Assembly: GCA_017644105.1 (NCBI GenBank)
Contig: JAEPMD010000017.1
Span: 1 to 64,000, forward strand
DNA: 64,000 nucleotides
Direction: 5' to 3'
From: Rhizobiaceae bacterium
GTDB lineage: Bacteria; Pseudomonadota; Alphaproteobacteria; Rhizobiales; Rhizobiaceae
Shown here: positions 61,092 through 64,000 of the stretch, one piece after another
Numbering within the stretch: position 1 is the first letter of the stretch
Layout: every line of letters starts with the position of its first letter
Notes under the pieces: model-generated
Databases searched by the model: none
Told to the model about the DNA's origin: nothing
The model's input: the letters and a program-made list of their open reading frames with translations, nothing else
Position numbers and translations under genes: made by a program

Positions 61092-61173
61092 GGCCAAAGC
61101 AAAACCCCAGACCTCACAACCTTTGCTTTGGCCGATATGAACACCCAAATCCCCGCCGGATTTGGGTGTTTTT
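61092..61173 (+). terminator. Inverted repeat followed by Rho-independent terminator
   Basis: ACACCCAAATCC (61141-61152) and GGATTTGGGTGT (61158-61169) form a perfect 12-bp stem followed by TTTTT. Upstream, GGCCAAAGCAAA (61092-61103) and TTTGCTTTGGCC (61122-61133) are perfect 12-bp arms 18 bp apart. Together they end the YHYH transcript, 110-200 bases past its stop; the region may also yield a 3' RNA. Confidence 0.8.
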
Positions 61174-61372
61174 ATGGTTTTTTGACAAAAATTAGATGCA
61201 AGAGCGTGATCAAAGTCGACAATACTAAAGCCACGGTGGCATATTCTAATATGGTCTCAGCCTCCAGATAACCATATTTAAGGTAGCTCCCTATGCACCC
61301 GCCAGCGGCGCCAGCGATGCTTAATAGGGAATGATACCTGGTCGCGATAAAACTGGTTTTTAGTTTTTGCAT
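61172..61372 (-). CDS. Small membrane protein
   Basis: A 66-codon frame on the minus strand with one or two hydrophobic stretches (SLLSIAGAAGGCIGSYL and EYATVALVLSTLITLLHLIF, about residues 15-31 and 43-62). No ribosome site and no family match. It touches the YHYH terminator at its end. It could be a real small membrane protein or a chance frame. Confidence 0.35.
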   Translation of the reverse strand: MQKLKTSFIATRYHSLLSIAGAAGGCIGSYLKYGYLEAETILEYATVALVLSTLITLLHLIFVKKP

Positions 61373-61608
61373 TTTTTAATCTTTATAATAGCAAAACTTA
61401 GAATTACTTTTTCATAAATTGCATTTTAAATCTGATACACGCGCAAGGTTTTTCTGTTCGAAACACCGCGCTCGGCACGCAAATAAGCAAGGTGCAAAAA
61501 CAGATTAATTTCGGTCACATTCTTGCTTGATTTAATCTCTAATGGGTCTAAACTTCACAATTGTGTAGTGATTTGATCCAAAATCACGCTTTTTCGACAA
61601 TTAGTACA

Positions 61609-62907
61609 ATGAAAAACAAAATCTTTTCGCTTTCGGCCCTCCTGCTTGGATCGGGCTTTTTGTTCTTTGCTGGTGGCTTAAACGGGCTCATCTTGCCTGT
61701 GCGTGGTGCAGCAGAAGGCTTTTCAGCCTTTAGTTTGGGCCTTTTGGGAACCGGGTGGGCCGTCGGTTATATTGCCGGCTGCTTGTATGTCCCGCGCCTT
61801 GTGACCAAGGTCGGACACGTGCGCTCCTTCAGCGTTATGGCAGCAGTTGCGTCCTTGTCTATTCTCCTCTCGGCGCTGATTGTCTTTCCAAGTTCATGGA
61901 TCATCTTGCGTTCGTTGTCCGGATTTGCCTTTGCTGGTGCGGCGATGATCGTAGAAAGCTGGCTGACAAGCACGACCGAACCCAAAGAACGCGGCTCAGT
62001 GTTTGGCACTTATACCATGATCAATCTGCTCGGCAGCACATTGGGGCAGCTATCCATTGCCACCAGCGGTGAACTCGGCCTTGAATTTTTCATCATCGGT
62101 GCGGTGTTTTATTCCCTTGCATTGCTGCCAACAGCGGTGTCTGCATCATCCACGCCTGCCCCATTGTCAGAAGCAAAACTCGACTTGAAAGCGCTATGGC
62201 TCAATTCACCCATAGCTGTAGTCGCAGTTGTCTGCGTTGGTGTGTCCAATGGCGCATTTGGGACGCTGGGCGCGGTTTATGCAGGCGATATCGGTCTTTC
62301 AGTTGGCGCAATCTCCCTGTTTATGTCAGCTCCTATTCTCGCAGGTGCCTTATCACAAATACCGGTCGGTTACGCCTCTGATCACATGGATCGGCGTTAT
62401 GTGCTATTAATCGTCGGCATTTTGGCGATCGTTGCAGATCTAATGTTCATTACGGTCGCTACCACCGATCCAACCATATTGATCATTAAAGCCGCGGGCT
62501 TTGGCGCGCTCATTTTTGTCATGTATCCGATCATCATTGCGCACGCCAATGACCATGCGAAGGCTGGCTCTGCGCTGCAGGTCACAAGTGGTTTACTGCT
62601 GCTACAGGGGGTTGGCACCATATCTGGCCCACTGGTTGCTGGTGGGCTGATGTCGATTTATGGGCCGCAAGGTCTCTTCATTGTGGTCTTGATTGCGCAT
62701 ATTGTCATCGTTGTTTACGCGATTTACCGGATGGCAAAACGCCGTGCGGTGGCAGCGGCTGACAAAGCGAGATTTATCCTGTCCAATCCACTGCGTGGAA
62801 GTACACCACAGACACCTGTCTTATCTGGTCGGTCGATGGAAAAGATATCTGCATTCCTTGAAGAGAAAAACCGCGCCGCAGAAAAGGACAAGGACACAAA
62901 GGAATGA
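61609..62907 (+). CDS. MFS transporter, YcaD-like
   Basis: A 432-residue major facilitator; the segment LSGFAFAGAAMIVESWLTSTTEPKERGSVFGTYTMINLLG (positions about 105-144) is close to the YcaD group. The substrate is unknown. The ATG at 61609 gives the expected N-terminus (MKNKIFSLSALLLGS); the frame reaches 61561. The C-terminal tail of 50 residues is polar. Its stop overlaps the next gene by four bases (ATGA). Confidence 0.87.
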   Translation: MKNKIFSLSALLLGSGFLFFAGGLNGLILPVRGAAEGFSAFSLGLLGTGWAVGYIAGCLYVPRLVTKVGHVRSFSVMAAVASLSILLSALIVFPSSWIILRSLSGFAFAGAAMIVESWLTSTTEPKERGSVFGTYTMINLLGSTLGQLSIATSGELGLEFFIIGAVFYSLALLPTAVSASSTPAPLSEAKLDLKALWLNSPIAVVAVVCVGVSNGAFGTLGAVYAGDIGLSVGAISLFMSAPILAGALSQIPVGYASDHMDRRYVLLIVGILAIVADLMFITVATTDPTILIIKAAGFGALIFVMYPIIIAHANDHAKAGSALQVTSGLLLLQGVGTISGPLVAGGLMSIYGPQGLFIVVLIAHIVIVVYAIYRMAKRRAVAAADKARFILSNPLRGSTPQTPVLSGRSMEKISAFLEEKNRAAEKDKDTKE

Positions 62908-63782
62908 TTATCAGGCTGCTTGATAATCAAGATTCAGCTGTCACCAAAGCTTTTCTCGATAAACATATAGAAACCTCATTGTTTTTGCGGTCGAACATGG
63001 AAAAAGTTGGCCTAGAAAATCAAGGCAATGCCTATCAAGGTGATTATTTTGGGGCATTCGGCGATGATGAACTCGTTGGTGTAATTGCGCATTACTGGAA
63101 TGGTACTGTGATGATGCAATCGCCAGATTTGACCGTGTTATCACAGCTTTATAATGAGATTACATTAAATATGACACGCCCGGTGAAAGCCGTTGTGGGT
63201 GATGCGGAACAAGGCCAATATATCCTAAAACGTCTGACAATCGCAGAAGAAAAATTTGCGCTCAATGCAATTGATAGCCTGATGTCGTTGGATTTAAATA
63301 AGCTCTATATTCCGCGTGCAAAGGACAATTCCCTTGCCATGGTCGATATTACAGAACGCCACTTTGAGATCCTAAAAAAGTGGACACGCGCGTATGAGAT
63401 TGAAGCGCTCGGCACGCCCGATGATGACCAACTTATCGAAAAGTCCATAAAGACAGCTCATGATCTTATTGATGGTGATAATTGTTGGATTTTAGAGGCA
63501 GATGGCGTGCCGGTCGCGCTTTCAGGGTTCAATGCGCAACTACCCGAAATTGTGCAGGTTGGCCCCGTTTGGACACCGCCTGAACATAGAAATAAAGGCT
63601 ATGCCCGCCATCTCGTCGCACGCACGCTCGAGCATGCAAGAGCGCGTGGCGTTCAACAGTCGATCCTGTTTACGGATGTGCCCGCAGCCCAAAAAGCTTA
63701 TGAAGCCATTGGTTATAGAGAGATTGGCAAGTTTCAACTGGCCTTGCTGAAAGAACCTATTTCCGACTTATCTGGTCGATGA
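62904..63782 (+). CDS. GNAT acetyltransferase
   Basis: A 292-residue protein with a C-terminal GNAT domain (VGPVWTPPEHRNKGYARHLVARTLEHARARG, about residues 220-250; the RNKGYA loop binds acetyl-CoA) preceded by a less conserved half. It is translationally coupled to the MFS gene, so the two may act in the same detoxification or export. The last 26 bases overlap the convergent LysR gene. Confidence 0.85.
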   Translation: MIIRLLDNQDSAVTKAFLDKHIETSLFLRSNMEKVGLENQGNAYQGDYFGAFGDDELVGVIAHYWNGTVMMQSPDLTVLSQLYNEITLNMTRPVKAVVGDAEQGQYILKRLTIAEEKFALNAIDSLMSLDLNKLYIPRAKDNSLAMVDITERHFEILKKWTRAYEIEALGTPDDDQLIEKSIKTAHDLIDGDNCWILEADGVPVALSGFNAQLPEIVQVGPVWTPPEHRNKGYARHLVARTLEHARARGVQQSILFTDVPAAQKAYEAIGYREIGKFQLALLKEPISDLSGR

Positions 63783-64000
63783 ATAGCCTAACCAATCCAT
63801 GGCGCGGGGCGTTGGTTGGCCACATGGCATAAACATCGATCATATCAAGCTTCCAATCCGGCAACACATAAGCAACCTCTCCCGCTTCCACCCCGGGCTC
63901 GGAAATAAATTCCGGCACCATGGCCAATCCGCAATCAGCTTTTGCGAGTTGAAACAAAGCACGCGCATCATTGGCCTTTAATCGTGCATCTGGGCGCAAG
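63757..64000 (-). CDS. LysR-family regulator, C-terminal part (cut by window edge)
   Basis: Eighty C-terminal codons are visible. LKANDARALFQLAKADCGLAMVPEFISEP and YVLPDWKLDMIDVYAMWPTNAPRHGLVRLFID fit the effector-binding domain of LysR proteins of the AaeR/DmlR-like group. The 5' part with the DNA-binding domain lies beyond 64000. Confidence 0.82.
   Translation of the reverse strand, partial: LRPDARLKANDARALFQLAKADCGLAMVPEFISEPGVEAGEVAYVLPDWKLDMIDVYAMWPTNAPRHGLVRLFIDQISRK

Noticed and set aside
1-64000. CRISPR arrays, rRNA and tRNA genes, insertion sequences
   Set aside because: No regularly spaced repeats, no rRNA-like stretches, no cloverleaf and no transposase frame were noticed on either strand.

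Overview
The window reads as a chromosomal segment of an alphaproteobacterium, most likely a marine Hyphomicrobiales (Rhizobiales) relative. The signs are a GcrA-type regulator next to a DUF6456-like protein, an Lrp-type PutR divergent from a long PutA, a rhizobial-style pair of a MttB-family methyltransferase and an N-methylproline-demethylase-like flavoprotein, many short-chain TetR/MarR/LysR regulators, and moderate GC that looks below 50 percent by eye. The genus is not resolved. There are no rRNA or tRNA genes, no intact insertion sequences and no CRISPR array.

Layout. 0.6-3.6 kb: a Tat-exported vanadium haloperoxidase lipoprotein coupled to an outer-membrane barrel protein, then a VasI-like secreted protein. 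3.8-8.0 kb: a TetR gene with a perfect operator over the promoter of a secreted tandem NTF2-like protein, then DoxX-like, cupin, P-loop kinase and old-yellow-enzyme genes. 8.0-15 kb: small hypothetical genes, a sterol-desaturase-type hydroxylase, putR/putA, LysR. 15-22 kb: two methyltransferases, a dehydrogenase, an EamA transporter, a ricin-type secreted protein and a Tat-exported metallo-hydrolase. 22.6-26 kb: ugd, a UDP-xylose synthase and a GT90 glycosyltransferase, which together could make UDP-xylose and use it. 26-29.5 kb: a glycosylase, the DUF6456/GcrA pair and a divergent S24-type repressor whose promoter architecture recurs at 33.4 kb in front of an unknown gene. 29.6-29.8 kb: an orphan plus-strand transcript candidate with an FNR-type box, CU-rich anti-Shine-Dalgarno segments and a 13-bp-stem terminator.

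29.8-38.6 kb: Tat-exported MsrB, glyoxalase I, multicopper oxidase with MarR, an EgtD-like methyltransferase coupled to an MFS exporter and divergent from a LysR gene, and an OhrR-like regulator with two operators in front of a 73-residue orphan rather than ohr. 39.3-46.6 kb: a YjhX(TopAI)/GNAT pair resembling the topAI-yjhQ toxin-antitoxin, a GT51-like protein with both catalytic glutamates replaced, a type IIG restriction-methyltransferase split by a frameshift at an A8 tract, and an MFS gene overlapping a P-loop kinase gene.

46.6-64 kb: a NIT-domain chemoreceptor; a VOC gene and TetR gene sharing two operators; an MttB/flavoprotein operon for methylated amines or betaines under a TetR gene with two operators 21 bp apart; a BaeSR-like two-component system divergent from a secreted YHYH protein; an MFS/GNAT pair; and a truncated LysR gene at the right edge. 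The general picture is a mosaic of small self-regulated units (regulator plus divergent target) dealing with oxidative chemistry, methylated compounds and envelope functions.
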